64,000 bases of DNA. Source: Niastella populi. GTDB taxonomy: Bacteria > Bacteroidota > Bacteroidia > Chitinophagales > Chitinophagaceae. Shown here piece by piece: positions 19,801 to 29,300 of the stretch. A program made the translations under genes and the position numbers. The stretch is from the NCBI RefSeq assembly GCF_002078015.1, contig NZ_LWBP01000201.1, forward strand, positions 23,758 through 87,757, in the 5' to 3' direction. The first letter of the stretch is position 1, and each line of letters begins with the position of its first letter. The notes beneath the pieces were generated by a model. It saw only the letters and a program-made list of their open reading frames with translations. It had not been told where the DNA came from and made no database searches.

Positions 19801-20064
19801 GTGAATGGTACCCGATACCCTGAACACCACCGTACGATACGTTGCCGTGGCAGACAAGGCATAACGCAGACTGCCGGGATTGTTATCATCGTTCAGGTTG
19901 GTGACCTCAAAAACGGTAGTTGGCGTAGAAGCCGTACCGCGGCCACCGGTGGTGAACATGCCGGCCCCTTCGGCGCCCGGAAACGCAGGTTGTTGCGCCC
20001 GGGTTGTAACCAGCGTGAACATTAAAGAAAACAGTGCAATGGCACAGCGGGTAAAGTTTCGCAT
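13807..20064 (-). CDS. Giant secreted pectate lyase-pectin methylesterase fusion (PL1 + CE8), T9SS cargo
   Basis: One polypeptide can both de-methylesterify and cleave homogalacturonan outside the cell. Numbered from the ATG at 20064 (2085 residues): signal peptide (1-23, ending TRAQ); PL1 domain (about 26-430) with FPGAEGAG, GDDAFG and DHCSISWSADEAL; a calcium-loop segment DTDHDGMPDSWE (about 436-447); a beta-sandwich module (about 485-588); a carbohydrate-binding-like domain (about 595-770); an Fn3-like domain; a second module (about 895-995); CE8 (about 1010-1340) with Gln1133, Asp1156 (GGQDTYY), Asp1180 (NTDFLFG) and Arg1242 (LGRPW); three more modules (from about 1455, 1790 and 1903); and a T9SS sorting domain (about 2005-2085, TINPNPAGSYVNIF). 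All CE8 catalytic residues are kept. A TTG two codons upstream is the alternative start. Confidence 0.92.
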   Translation of the reverse strand: MRNFTRCAIALFSLMFTLVTTRAQQPAFPGAEGAGMFTTGGRGTASTPTTVFEVTNLNDDNNPGSLRYALSATATYRTVVFRVSGTIHLNSKLSIRANTTIAGQTAPGDGICIADHPVSIGGDNVIVRHIRFRLGDKNQKKTDAQGNPVDGSGGDDAFGALGANNIIIDHCSISWSADEALTIYRGDNLTIQWCFITEPLNYSYHWETGDTDYEQHGYGGIQGSKRATIHHNLYAACRNRNPRFSGIGTYTPSTIGIENVDYRNNVLYNWGINTVYGGEGGNYNVVNNYYKWGPNTGSGVKYRICNPSKTDAIDYGKWHVNGNYVDGSTQNTNNNWSGVTMQTTASDTALVKTLTPFDLGYTVTTQAATDAFESVLQGAGATLPRRDTLDQRIVNDVRNRTGRIIDVQGGYPHGTPYNLTVNAWPTLNSTAAPVDTDHDGMPDSWELSNNLNPNDAADRNTYDGTGYTMLENYLNGVVNTDPAIAVGGTIGYFSQTSAGPSDVQTYTVAGYNLTGNVSITPPASYELSTDGITWYGSTSPIVLTPTAGTLNSTTIRVRLNATAQGTYAGNITHVSAGAATTSLPVNGLFATYLNGFGFNADMDGGFEKQNDGSYTTVTSHTSTTQWEVSAAWSIASTDARTGDKFLHYNQASSSNKYIFSPVCTTTPLAPSTSYVVQFWYRAPAALTSTTVLSAWATIAGSTGGTNSSGSTTTASLSAATTPGTWYFFSGTLTTPSGMPTSTYAGIKTSNPQPPFFDIDDFVVYAGNALDATAPDAATSPVAAGNVNNNTIKIDWTAPASGVDGGGYVVVRSTSSTAPVPNANGVYIVGNTMGAGYQVVYLGTNNTYTDTDPALLSSTRYYYYIFTADKAYNYSATAVSANVVIDESTTPAPAVSATGTLTAFSQTVGSPATSQTITVSGTSLTGNITLTPPAGYELSVNNGTNWSTSAVMLTPTGGTVSGTAVLVRLNAAATGSYIGSIVVSSAGATTVNVAVSGNTVPAGSTPPAGTKAVVAKDGSGQYTSIQAAINAAPTAQTAPYTIYIRKGKYVETVTIPGNKPFMQLVGESLAETIISYDNYSGKANPAGGTYGTSTCGTVIINAPDVMFMNLSIENATGYGINANAAVPAPGDGPQAVAVYTTSDRVVFYNCRMNGGQDTYYGGNVKGTRCYFKNCYVDGNTDFLFGSSTIIFDTCIIYPRTRLDNAAGGYVTAVNTKAESGYGYVFRDCKITKNRGFTLYSLGRPWQNDAGTADAAKSRNKTVFLNTQMGSTVKAEGWSAWDAGTNTGYITYGEYNSKNYDGTPVNVSGRLAWTKQLTAADAVKYYNNDTVFVNANTPAMATWNPYATWAELSAPFTPELSASNLIAKKSAGNTILTWNLSWPMSGITCDLYRSNDKTSFTKINTQVSTEDSACNFSFSESVPPPGQTYYYIVRLSKNGYTSTTSDTAFVTSKPTITVQGVLGSFLQGLGTPSTAQSFVLAGENLVAGITVTPPAGYEVSSNNSTWFTGSSPLVVTQTGGVLANTNIYVRLNGTAVGAIGGNIVCSSTNANSVNVAVNGTVQADPLNTSAILLEQWPFTTNNQDSANVRAAGVVGTMPVFNNLYISNGAAAPAVPAYSALHGQAFGSSTDGSGSWTTAGGGPGGTLNRLYYEQFTIVADAKYTLRIDSILLSTSFYNTSSGTKMAVVYSQSGFRTDSTEIKVVAKNGTAVTPGTSGTFTNAVDVSNQTAGTTDVYAMLINGSAGVTLPAGDTLFFRIYHCTGSGSPGRYAKLKNVMVKGTTTKEPEPAIVTAGTLNAFSHIAGTPSVEQTYSVSGSALSAGIIITPPPGYQVSNNGTTWYDNASPLTLIAVNGVVAATTIQVRLNATAAGTSAGNITHESTGAITQNVAVTGTTASNIPVVTTSGVLNIFSQTVGRPTDAQTFKLSVTNVAGTVTVTPPAAYEMSADTGKTWYTAAQVPALTVATGSTLAKSLMIRLNASAAGSYDGNVVIQNNGAAGLNVLVTGIAYGTYTINPNPAGSYVNIFHTKLYTPAHIRIYNVSGRLMGVWRSRPATNYTTINISDLPNGMYFVELERLSDKVMLRFIKQ

Positions 20065-20410
20065 AAGCAAACGTTAGTTGGTGAATGGTCAATGGTGAAT
20101 GGTGAATTCGCACCTTCAACATCACACATGATTTAATTTTCAAATCAATATTTTTGAACAAAAGATCATTGCAGGGTAACCGGCAATCGTGAATCGTGTA
20201 ATGCTCAATTTCATGGCCGCTTAATTAATTTCACGCTACTAAAAACGCAATAATCCCAGGCAAGCTTGCCACATCTGCATTGTATGCCTGCAACTGAAGC
20301 TATGCTTCATTCACAATTAATCCCGCTCTGCGGCATTAGCATATCAGCACATTAGCACATTAGCTAATTAGTACATTGCATTCATGTATTCGTACAGCTG
20401 TAAACTGACC
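20065..20410. other. Gene-free spacer upstream of the PL1-CE8 gene
   Basis: No gene is present. It contains GGTAACCGGCAATCGT (20175-20190), a weak, half-matching version of the CCGG operator about 115 bp before the PL1-CE8 start. Tandem words ATTAGCACATTAGCACATTAG lie around 20335-20375. No promoter consensus was found. Confidence 0.5.
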
Positions 20411-21145
20411 TTACTTTCTGATCCTTTCGGCAAGGACGAGGTGTAAACTCCGGATGTTCTTCAAAACGATCTGTGCAATGATACGCGCGCCTAACTCATT
20501 GAAATGCGTATTATCTTCTTTTCCTTTAGGATAGTTGGGATGTTCATCGGGGGCCAGGTGGTTAAACAGGAGTTTTGACCGATCTACTCCCCATTGCTGA
20601 AACAAGGCCTGCGCTTCTTTATCAAGATCGATCAACGGTACATTATTTTCTTTAGCCACATCACGTACGATCTGAGCGTACACATCGTGCGTTCCAACTA
20701 TATGACCGGTTGAATCGAAATTGCGGCGCGCCACCGGCGTCAGCAGCACCGGGCTGGCTTTCTTACTACGGGTATCTGCGATATATTTCACCAGGTTCGC
20801 CCTGAACTGGTCTTCCGTGGTATAACTTTTCTTTGTTTTTACTTCGTCATTATGACCAAACTGAATAAATACATAATCGCCTTCCTGCATGTTGGCCACT
20901 ACCGGCGCCCAGCGATTTTCCTCCATGAAAGTTCTTGTGCTGCGGCCGTTCTGCGCGCGGTTATCGACCGTTACGGTAGAATCGAAAAAATAAACAAAAG
21001 GCATGCCCCAGCCATTTTCAGGATACGTACGCTCCGCTTTATTCGACATGGTTGAATCGCCTATAAGCCACACCGTGATCTTCTTTTTGGGTGGCAGGGC
21101 GAATGCTGCCAGTATCATTGACCCTATGAATAATATCCTGTTCAT
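20411..21145 (-). CDS. Rhamnogalacturonan acetylesterase-like SGNH hydrolase (CE12 type)
   Basis: It should remove acetyl groups from the rhamnogalacturonan backbone so that lyases and hydrolases can act. The 244-residue product has a short hydrophobic signal (1-17). The SGNH blocks are GDST with Ser31, the Gly-containing block near QNGRSTRTF (65-73), GHND with Asn99, and DNTHFN with Asp211 and His214. This is the expected length for the family (RgaE/YesT-like). The ATG at 21145 was preferred to the in-frame codon at 21169, because the signal peptide starts there. It is the last gene of the LacI-linked SusC operon order (susC, susD, SusE-like, PL1, CE12). Confidence 0.9.
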   Translation of the reverse strand: MNRILFIGSMILAAFALPPKKKITVWLIGDSTMSNKAERTYPENGWGMPFVYFFDSTVTVDNRAQNGRSTRTFMEENRWAPVVANMQEGDYVFIQFGHNDEVKTKKSYTTEDQFRANLVKYIADTRSKKASPVLLTPVARRNFDSTGHIVGTHDVYAQIVRDVAKENNVPLIDLDKEAQALFQQWGVDRSKLLFNHLAPDEHPNYPKGKEDNTHFNELGARIIAQIVLKNIRSLHLVLAERIRK

Positions 21146-21348
21146 TAGTTCTTGTTTATAATTTGTCAACTGCCTGCGGTCGTGAAACGTGAAACGGCTA
21201 ACGGCAAACGTGAAATGCTCTTACCTCATGATTCGCCATTAAACGCTCACATCGCTACTTCCAGCCTTCACCTCCCACTTCTTACTTCAGCCTTCCCTTT
21301 ATCAACTCTATTAACCCTATCAACTTGTAAACTCGTCAACTCCCCGAT

Positions 21349-22743
21349 CTACTTAACCAACCCATTCACATACATTTCTATATTGGTATATTGCTTTTCC
21401 AAAGTGCAGATTGCAGCATCTGCCGCATCCCCGGGGTTCAACCCATTCGCCGTTTCCCATTCATCGGGCATCCCGTCCTGGTCTTTATCGGGTAATGCCG
21501 GGGTCGCATTCAAAGCCGGCCAGGCATTTACGGTAGCTTCGTATGGTGTACCATGCGGGTAGCCACCCTGCACATCTATAAAACGGCCTTTCCGGTGTTT
21601 TACATCATCGATGATGCGTTCGTCGAGCGTATCGCGTTTGGGTAAACTGCAACCCACCTGTTTCAAGACCAGTTCAAAGGCTTCTTTGGCCGGCTGGGTG
21701 GTTACCGGTACAGTTGAAAATGGCGCTGTTGCTTTTGCCTGTGCGGGGTCATCAACGTTTTTACCGCCCATGCGTACCCCCAGCCAGTTGTTACTGCTTA
21801 CCTCCTGCGATCCATCGACATAGTTTCCATCTACAAACCATTTTCCATATGCGATCTTTGGTGGTTTGCTCCAGGGGTTCACTACCTGGTACTTTACATT
21901 CTTCTTTGTTTCAGGTCCGCAGCGATAATAATTGTTCACGATATTATAGTTACCGCCTTCGCCGGCATAGGCATTGTTGCCGCCCCAGTTATAGATGACG
22001 TTGTTCCTGAAATCGACATTTTCTTCGGGGCTGTTTCTTATGCCATCGAAACGCGGATTGCGGCTGTTGCAGTGCGCAAAAAGATTATGATGGGCCGAGG
22101 TATGTTTTCCACCCCAGATGCCGCCATAGCCATGCCGCTCAAAATCCTTATCGCCTGTTTCAAAATGATAACTGTAGTTCAAAGGCTCTGCAATGAGGTT
22201 CCATTGTAAAGTGGTGCTATCGCCATTGTAAACGGAGAACGCTTCATCGGTGCTCCAGCTCATGGAGCAATGATCGATGACAATGTTCTTACGGCGGCTG
22301 CCGCCAAATGCGTCGTCACCGCCACCGCCATCGACCATGCCTTTGTTTTGATTTTTATCGCCCATGCGAAAGCGCAGGTAGCGCACAATGATATTGTCAC
22401 CGCTTAAACCTACGGGATGATCGGCCAGGCAAATACCATCGCCGGGCGCTGTTTGCCCGGCGATGGTAACATTACCCTTTATTTCAAGTTTCGATTGTAA
22501 ATGAATGGTGCCCGATACGGCGAATACAATTATACGCGGCTCTTTTGCCTGAACGGCTTTTCTAAAACTGCCCGGGCCATCGTCGTTCAGCGTATTCACG
22601 ACTATCACCCTGCCCCCTCGCCCGCCCGTTGTATACCGGCCAAAGCCTTCAGCGCCGGGAAAGGCAATGGGTTGGGCAATTGCTGAAAACAATATAAACT
22701 GTAAGGATATTGTTAAAAAGATATAGTGCATTCTTTTCTTCAT
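21349..22743 (-). CDS. Secreted pectate lyase, PL1 family
   Basis: It cleaves de-esterified homogalacturonan by beta-elimination, giving unsaturated oligomers for the GH105 enzyme. The 464 residues start with a signal peptide (1-23, LFSAIAQ). A beta-helix follows with FPGAEGFGRYTTGGRGG, GQTAPGDGICLADHP, GGGDDAFG and IDHCSMSWSTDEAFSVY. After RRDTLDERIIDDV... comes an EF-hand-like DKDQDGMPDEWE loop near the C-terminus. It is a close paralogue of the N-terminal domain of the giant PL1-CE8 protein, sharing long motifs, but has no T9SS tail, so it may be periplasmic. It lies 60 bp downstream of the SusE-like gene and is probably in the same operon. Confidence 0.92.
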   Translation of the reverse strand: MKKRMHYIFLTISLQFILFSAIAQPIAFPGAEGFGRYTTGGRGGRVIVVNTLNDDGPGSFRKAVQAKEPRIIVFAVSGTIHLQSKLEIKGNVTIAGQTAPGDGICLADHPVGLSGDNIIVRYLRFRMGDKNQNKGMVDGGGGDDAFGGSRRKNIVIDHCSMSWSTDEAFSVYNGDSTTLQWNLIAEPLNYSYHFETGDKDFERHGYGGIWGGKHTSAHHNLFAHCNSRNPRFDGIRNSPEENVDFRNNVIYNWGGNNAYAGEGGNYNIVNNYYRCGPETKKNVKYQVVNPWSKPPKIAYGKWFVDGNYVDGSQEVSSNNWLGVRMGGKNVDDPAQAKATAPFSTVPVTTQPAKEAFELVLKQVGCSLPKRDTLDERIIDDVKHRKGRFIDVQGGYPHGTPYEATVNAWPALNATPALPDKDQDGMPDEWETANGLNPGDAADAAICTLEKQYTNIEMYVNGLVK

Positions 22744-22803
22744 AATGTATCGATGCGATTCAGTTGAACCGCGTTTTTATTGCATCTGCAGCTTCGCTTA
22801 CAG

Positions 22804-24474
22804 TTAGAACGCCCAGCGGGGGTCGCCCACCGGACCACCTGAACTGTTGCTTGTTCTTAGTTCAGAACCAGCCGGCAGTGTAAAATCACTGCTGTTGCCA
22901 GTCCACCCTGCGTCGACAGTTTTATTATTTTGCATCGTTACAATAGCAGGAAATGTAGCCGCCACTGCAGGAGAAGCGCCATTGGTAAGGTTAAAGGTAT
23001 TGCAATAAGACATGTCTGCGGTCGCCGCGGTTGCACGCATAAGGGCTGTACCGCTGGTCGATCCCGGCATCGGTGTATTGCTGATAATGCTATTGCTGAT
23101 GGTTAGAATAAGTGGATTGGCATTGGCATCAATAAAGAAATTGTTCCGGGCGTCACGGCCAAAACTATTGATGGTGCATTGATCTATTAAAATAGTCGGC
23201 GGTACGGCCACCGTTATATTCGTGCTCCAGCCGATAAAAGCGCGGCCCAGGTTGTACAGGGTGGAATTGGTAAATTCAAGTTTTTCGAACTGCAGCTTTT
23301 CCATAGTAAAGAATGTGTAGGCATTCAGCGATTTACAATCATACAGTTTGCAATTGTTGAATTTCATAGTACCAATCTTATGAGCGTTGTTAGCAGCCCT
23401 GTTGCCTCTGAAAATACAATTCCCCATGTCATGAACATAACAGTTCTCAACTATTATATCGGTGAAAGTAGCCGCTTCCGAATCACTGTTCAACCCTGTA
23501 AGATTTAGAAAGTACAGCGCCTGGGAAGCCGTGGCATTGGCAGCCGCGCCGTCGAACTCAATACCTTTTAACGTAATGCCGGCGCCGGTTCCTTTAAGGG
23601 TGATTTCCCTGTAGTTGACCTTTGTATCTGCCGGGTTACCCGATACCGACTGAATTGTAATTGTTTTTTGCAAAATGATCAAATTAACGAAAGCACCAGT
23701 GCCATCTACACAATTATAGGTGCCCGGGTCAAGACCAATTACATCGCCGTTTGCAGCATTATTGACAGCCGCTACCAAATCATCTGAAGGAGTTAAAACC
23801 ACTGTAAATATACTTGCAGCGGGAGTAACGAAGTTCATTGTTCCTTTCACCTTGGTACCCGCTAAAATTATTGCATTGTAAGTTGTATTGCCTGTCAGCC
23901 CGGTAATTTGTTTAAATCCTGCCGCTACATCATTTGCATCAAGATCTACATCTATCTGAGACCCGCCGGTTGGCAGGAGAACAATTTTGGTTAAACCGCT
24001 TGTAATTCTCCACCGCAGGATAACGCTTTTGTCTTTAAGTTCCGCATCCAGTACCGGGAAAATGATCTGTTCGCCTGTAATAGAAAAACTGCTGCTGTAT
24101 TCCCATTTAGAATCACCAATATTGTCAATTGCGTTGGCTTTTACGCGGGCAAAATATTTTTGCTTTATTACAAGGTTATCATCTGTGATCGACAATGTGG
24201 TTGAGTCAATGACAACAGAATAATCGATCCCTGATTGAAAGAGCGAATCTTTGGATATTTCTACCGTATACTGAACACCTTTCCCCGCGGTATAAAGCGA
24301 TGCAGGCCACTCCAGCTTTACTGCAGTTTCACCTGATGCAGCGGTGATTTTGGCAGGCTTGAAAAATCTGTCGGGTTCAAAAACGTCTTCTACATCTTTC
24401 TTACATGACACATTCAATATAACAAGCGCCAGCAGCAGTAGTAATCCTTTTATAATTGTATTTATAGCTTTCAT
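22804..24474 (-). CDS. SusE/F-position surface lipoprotein with Fn3 and beta-helix domains
   Basis: It is probably an accessory glycan-binding or non-catalytic beta-helix lipoprotein at the outer surface. The 556-residue product has a lipobox Cys24 (ILNVSCKK), an Fn3-like domain (about 36-135), and a second short sandwich (about 140-215). A beta-helical stretch (about 225-450) has repeated Asn-rich turns (VENCYVHDMGNCIFRGN, FNNCKLYDCKS), and the C-terminal block ends in GDPRWAF. That ending and layout match DUF4957/DUF5123 proteins found after susD in pectin and chondroitin loci. No lyase catalytic motif could be picked out with confidence, so binding is favoured. It lies 42 bp downstream of susD. 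Confidence 0.75.
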   Translation of the reverse strand: MKAINTIIKGLLLLLALVILNVSCKKDVEDVFEPDRFFKPAKITAASGETAVKLEWPASLYTAGKGVQYTVEISKDSLFQSGIDYSVVIDSTTLSITDDNLVIKQKYFARVKANAIDNIGDSKWEYSSSFSITGEQIIFPVLDAELKDKSVILRWRITSGLTKIVLLPTGGSQIDVDLDANDVAAGFKQITGLTGNTTYNAIILAGTKVKGTMNFVTPAASIFTVVLTPSDDLVAAVNNAANGDVIGLDPGTYNCVDGTGAFVNLIILQKTITIQSVSGNPADTKVNYREITLKGTGAGITLKGIEFDGAAANATASQALYFLNLTGLNSDSEAATFTDIIVENCYVHDMGNCIFRGNRAANNAHKIGTMKFNNCKLYDCKSLNAYTFFTMEKLQFEKLEFTNSTLYNLGRAFIGWSTNITVAVPPTILIDQCTINSFGRDARNNFFIDANANPLILTISNSIISNTPMPGSTSGTALMRATAATADMSYCNTFNLTNGASPAVAATFPAIVTMQNNKTVDAGWTGNSSDFTLPAGSELRTSNSSGGPVGDPRWAF

Positions 24475-24516
24475 ATGTGTAATAAGTTAGATATCCGTAA
24501 TGCAATCATTCAATCA

Positions 24517-26346
24517 TTAATACCCATAATCCTGAGAGAGATTAAAATTTTGATTCAGAATGCCTGTGTATATAGGAAACAACTCCCTGCTGTTTTCCTT
24601 GAATGCCAGGGCAAATCCCTGCCTTGAACCTGTTATGTACTCTTCGGTAACTGCCGCTCTCCAGTTTTTCTTTAAATGGCCCGACGGAGTTGTAGTTGTT
24701 TGATCAGGCTGGTACATTACTTTGGATACTTCTCCCCCATACAGGTTGAAATCGGCTATTTCGGCGGGAATGGTCCCGTTTTTCAGCTTATTGGCAATCG
24801 TATAAATGTATTGGGGTACATTGGCGTAACGGCCGGTTCCGGTCATAAATTCTCTCAGTTTCGCTCTGGTTTCGGTTATTTTTGAAGCCAGCAGGTTCCA
24901 GCGGATAAGATCGTATTTCCGAACTCCCTCACCGCCGAATTCAAGCAAACGCTCCTTTGCAAGTGCATTAAAAAAACCTGCTTTATCTGTAGGCGTTGTG
25001 CCCATTCTGCTTTCATAACCTGTATAAGCCCTTTTACGTACTGCCTCATAAGCGCTGATGGCCTGGGCAGATGGTCCGTTGTTCAATTCATTATCTGCTT
25101 CAGCAAACATCAGTAACACATCGGCATATCGCAAGATCGGCCAGTTGATCCCCAGCGTTTGGTTGGTGCCGTTTATGCTTGTCCAGTATTTCCGGTATTT
25201 TCCGTCGCGCATATCGGTAGCGCCTGTGAGCACTTTGTTATCGGTACCATCTACTTCAAAATAAGCAAGCGTTACATCACGGCGGCTGTCGCCAATGGAA
25301 TCGAATTCATAAAAATAAGTCGGGATCGCAACAACGCCGCCATTAGCCGATCCATAAGATGAGTTGGCATTTATCCTTATTCCGTTGGCATACCCCAGTT
25401 TGCTGTCGGTTCTTGCATTACCGCCGAATGCGCCCGCCTCAAATATCCATTCGTGGTTGGCGTCCTGCCGGTTGCTGTTATGTAGGGTTTTGAAAAGGTT
25501 TTCAAAACTCGGGTTCAAGCCATGTTTACCGCTCTCCATAATTTCACGGCACTCATCGAGGGCAATTTTATAAAAGTCTTTATAATCATCTCTGCGTGTC
25601 ATTACCTGCGGTTCACGTCTCAGCGAATAGCCGCCACGCGCCAATGCGATCCTTGCACGAAGCCCTTTTGCAGCTCCTTTCGTAATGCGGGTACTGAGAT
25701 CCTCTCCCGCCTCGCCCCGCCAGGGTAACAGTTCGGCAGCTGTATTTAGATCCTCAAGCAGCACATTGTAAATCGAATCACGATCGGTTTTAGGCAGGTA
25801 CAAATTGGAAACATCTGCAGAGGGCTGCAAATGTGCCGGCACATCGCCCCAGTTACGGATCAATTCATGATAAAACTGCGCACGCAACGTAAGTACTTCA
25901 CCATATAACCTGCGCATAGCCGTCTTCTCTGCGGCAGTACCATCGTTGTATAAATCAGACAGAGGAATATATTTGATGCAGATATTGGCTCTTTCTATGC
26001 CTTCGTATAATTGTATGAAGGGTTTGTCTAATTCGGTGTTGTCGGGGCTTGCGCCATAACAGCTAAGCCCCCTTCTATCGAGCGGGTTATAGTCGCCCGA
26101 TGTTTTAAAATCTTCTGCCGCCATGGGATACAAAAGCGAAATACGGCTTCCATAACCATTATCGCCCATTAACTTGTTGTAAACCCCAATTACAGCCGAT
26201 TCGGTATATGACAAACTGGGGAATACCGCATCCTGTGAAACGGTAGAAGGGTTTTCTACATCAAGATATTTTTTACAGGATGAGCATACAATTAAACCTG
26301 TAGCTATTAATATAAGAAGTGCTGATTTTGAATTTCTATTTTTCAT
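24517..26346 (-). CDS. SusD/RagB-type outer-membrane glycan-binding lipoprotein
   Basis: It is the surface lid and binding partner of the SusC immediately upstream (19 bp gap). The 609-residue product has a lipoprotein signal with LIVCSSCKKYLDVENP (likely lipid at Cys24). The SusD helical repeats include LTLRAQFYHELIRNWGDVP, and the RagB C-terminal region includes RYADVLLMFAEADNEL and KERLLEFGGEGVRKYDLIRW. It is unlike the other SusD in the window in length and detail, which suggests the two systems take up different pectin fragments. Regulation is expected through the LacI-type protein encoded divergently. Confidence 0.93.
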   Translation of the reverse strand: MKNRNSKSALLILIATGLIVCSSCKKYLDVENPSTVSQDAVFPSLSYTESAVIGVYNKLMGDNGYGSRISLLYPMAAEDFKTSGDYNPLDRRGLSCYGASPDNTELDKPFIQLYEGIERANICIKYIPLSDLYNDGTAAEKTAMRRLYGEVLTLRAQFYHELIRNWGDVPAHLQPSADVSNLYLPKTDRDSIYNVLLEDLNTAAELLPWRGEAGEDLSTRITKGAAKGLRARIALARGGYSLRREPQVMTRRDDYKDFYKIALDECREIMESGKHGLNPSFENLFKTLHNSNRQDANHEWIFEAGAFGGNARTDSKLGYANGIRINANSSYGSANGGVVAIPTYFYEFDSIGDSRRDVTLAYFEVDGTDNKVLTGATDMRDGKYRKYWTSINGTNQTLGINWPILRYADVLLMFAEADNELNNGPSAQAISAYEAVRKRAYTGYESRMGTTPTDKAGFFNALAKERLLEFGGEGVRKYDLIRWNLLASKITETRAKLREFMTGTGRYANVPQYIYTIANKLKNGTIPAEIADFNLYGGEVSKVMYQPDQTTTTPSGHLKKNWRAAVTEEYITGSRQGFALAFKENSRELFPIYTGILNQNFNLSQDYGY

Positions 26347-26365
26347 CGAGGCGATCGTTTAGCGG

Positions 26366-29300
26366 TTAAAAAGTAACATTTACACCAGCCAGAATATACC
26401 GGCTGCGGGGATAAGCGGCATAATCGACACCGGGAGTAAGCGGGTTACTACGGCGCGTATTCGCTTCGGGATCAAACCCTGAATAACCGGTCAGTGTCAG
26501 CAGATTATTTACGGTGGCATACACCCTGAACTGGGAAAACACTTTACTTTTTTTCAACAACCCATCGGGCAGGGAATAACCCAACGTCACATTGCTGATA
26601 CGAAGGAACGATCCATCTTCTATCGCAAATGAATGCAGGAAGTATTGACCGGCGGATGGGGTCCAGTATTTTGTATTCGCATTTAATTCACTCAGCGCAA
26701 CCGGATCAGTGACCTTCACACCATTATCGTCATACCACTTCCACCTGTCGTTCATTGAAGCAAGCATATTATTGTCGCGGTATAAATACTGGGTAGTAAA
26801 TTCTATTTTGTTGGCGTTATACACTTTATTGCCAACGGAAAAGTTCATAAAAATACTGGCATCAAATCCTTTGTAACTAAACTGCTGGTTAAACCCGCCT
26901 GAGAACTTTGGCTGGGCATTTCCAAGTACGGTTCTGTCGCCGGCGCCTATCATCATATCGGCTTTATCGCCCAGTTTTTTTAGTTTCAGGTCGCCCGGCT
27001 GGGGATCCCTGTTTCCCAAAGCAACGTTTTTGGTGTTAGCGACATCTGCCTTTAACGTATACGCCTGGGTAGAGGCATTATAGTCAAAGTCATCTACGGT
27101 ATAAAACCCGTCAGTAACATAACCGTAAAACTGTCCTATCGGCTGCCCTACCTGAACCAAAAAATCCTGGTAGGTAGCGCTTATCCAGCCGGCTTCCTCG
27201 AGGTAAGAATTTTTGGGCTGGCCGGAAGGATCGAGCCCAAGGCTAACAATTTTATTTTTATTGAAGGCCATATTGAAGCTCGCGTTCCAGTTAAAATCCT
27301 TATTTCTCATAACTGTTCCGTTTAGCTGTATTTCCAGGCCCTTGTTTTCCGTTTTTCCTATGTTCTGGAACTGTGTGGTATATCCGCTGGTTTGTGGAAT
27401 ATTCGCCTGCAGCAAAAGATCCCTGGTATTGTTAAAATACCAGTCTATTGTTGCATTCAACCGGTTCCTGAATAAAGCGATGTCTAACCCGAGGTTTCGT
27501 GAAACGGTGGTTTCCCATTTAAGGTTTGCATTCGCCAGTTGTAACGCTGCGAAACCCGGCGTAACGGATTCATTAAATGCATATCCGTCATTGCCTGATG
27601 CTGTAAACATTGTTTTATACAGATCGGCGCCGATCCTGTTGTTTCCCGCCGTACCGATACTAAACCGCATTTTCAATTCAGAAATAAAGTCGGCTTCTTT
27701 CATAAATTCTTCATCGGAAATGCGCCAGGCGAGTGCCATGGAAGGAAAATAAGCGTTGCGGTTTTCTTTTGCAAAAAGCGAGGAACCATCGCGGCGTAAT
27801 GTGAAAGTTGCCATATACTTTCCGTCATATGAATAGTTTGCCCGGCTAAATACCGACAACAGCCGGTTTATCCCATGCGAGGTTGATGGAGCATCCTGTA
27901 TTAATCCGGAAGGCGGCGTAGCTTTCTGAATACCCGCAAACGCCTGTTCCGGTGTAATATCTTTCGGCAGCCATTTGGTCGTAATATTCAAACTCTTCGA
28001 CCTGGCCTCGTAAATTTCCTGACCCACCAAAACATCTATCTGGTGTTTACCAAAACCTCTTCTATAATTAAGCGTATTGGAATTGGTTAATGAAAGCCCG
28101 TCACCTGTTGTCATCTGAACCACCGGCATATCGGCATTCTGCCGCGCAATACCTGTAACTACCCCATTGAATGTATTCGTCTTTCTTTCTGTATTATTAA
28201 TACCCAAAACAGTTTTATAAGTGAGCCCTTTTATGATCTCATAACTGAAATATCCATTTACGATCACATCGTTCCGGTAATCGTATTTTAGCTCCTGGTT
28301 GGCCAATAAAAGCGGACTGGTCAAATTGGTAAGGTTGGCATAATTTTCATCAAACTCATCTACCTGGCTTTCCAAACCCGGGGCAATAAAGGGCCTGAAC
28401 CGTACGGAGTTCCTCAACCTGTTCGTTCCCTGTGTACCGGTGCTTGAAGTACCCACCCCATCTATCCGTTGACGGCTGTACCTTGTATTTATTCCAACTT
28501 TAAACCGGTCATTCACTTTATGATCAAGCTTCAGGGTTGCCAACGTTCTTTTAAAACCCGAATTCAACATGATCCCTTCTTCATCGGTATTATTCAGGCC
28601 AATGTTAAACGTGGTTGATTTTGTTCCACCGGTTACACCCAATACATGTGTCTGACTGAAAGCATCGCGGCCAAAAACCTTATCCTGCCAGTCGGTAAAC
28701 GGCATACTTTTATACAACTCCAGATCTTCCCAACTTCCATAACGATCTCTGAAAGCATCTCTGGTTTCCTGGTTCGTGTTGTAATTATATATCTGGTACT
28801 GATACTTTACATAATCGTAAGGATTCATTACAGCGAGTTTGTTAACTATCTTCCTTACACCCGCAAATCCGTTGTAGGTAACCTTGGTTTTCATTTCATG
28901 GCCGCCCTTGGTAGTAATGATTATCACCCCATTGGCTCCCCGGGCCCCATATATGGCTGTTGAAGCAGCATCTTTCAACACGTTGATCGATTCTATTTCC
29001 TGCAACGACAATACCGATAAAGCATTTTCCATCTGAATGCCATCTACGATATACAAAGGCGAATTGTCCTGCGTAATTGAACCGCCGCCACGCACACGTA
29101 CAAGTATATCGGCGCCAGGCCTACCCTCGGTGGTAGTAACCTGAACGCCGGCCAGCCGCCCGGTAATGGCTTCGGCAGCCGAACTCAGCGGTATGTCTTT
29201 CATATCTTTAGCTGCTACCGATGATACCGAACCGGTAACATTTCTCCGGCTTACCGTCTGGTATCCAATTACCACTACATCATCGAGGTTTGAAGAAAGT

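Noticed and set aside
20175..20190. Fourth CCGG operator upstream of PL1-CE8
   Set aside because: Only about half of the arm positions match the consensus, so it is noted as weak and not called.
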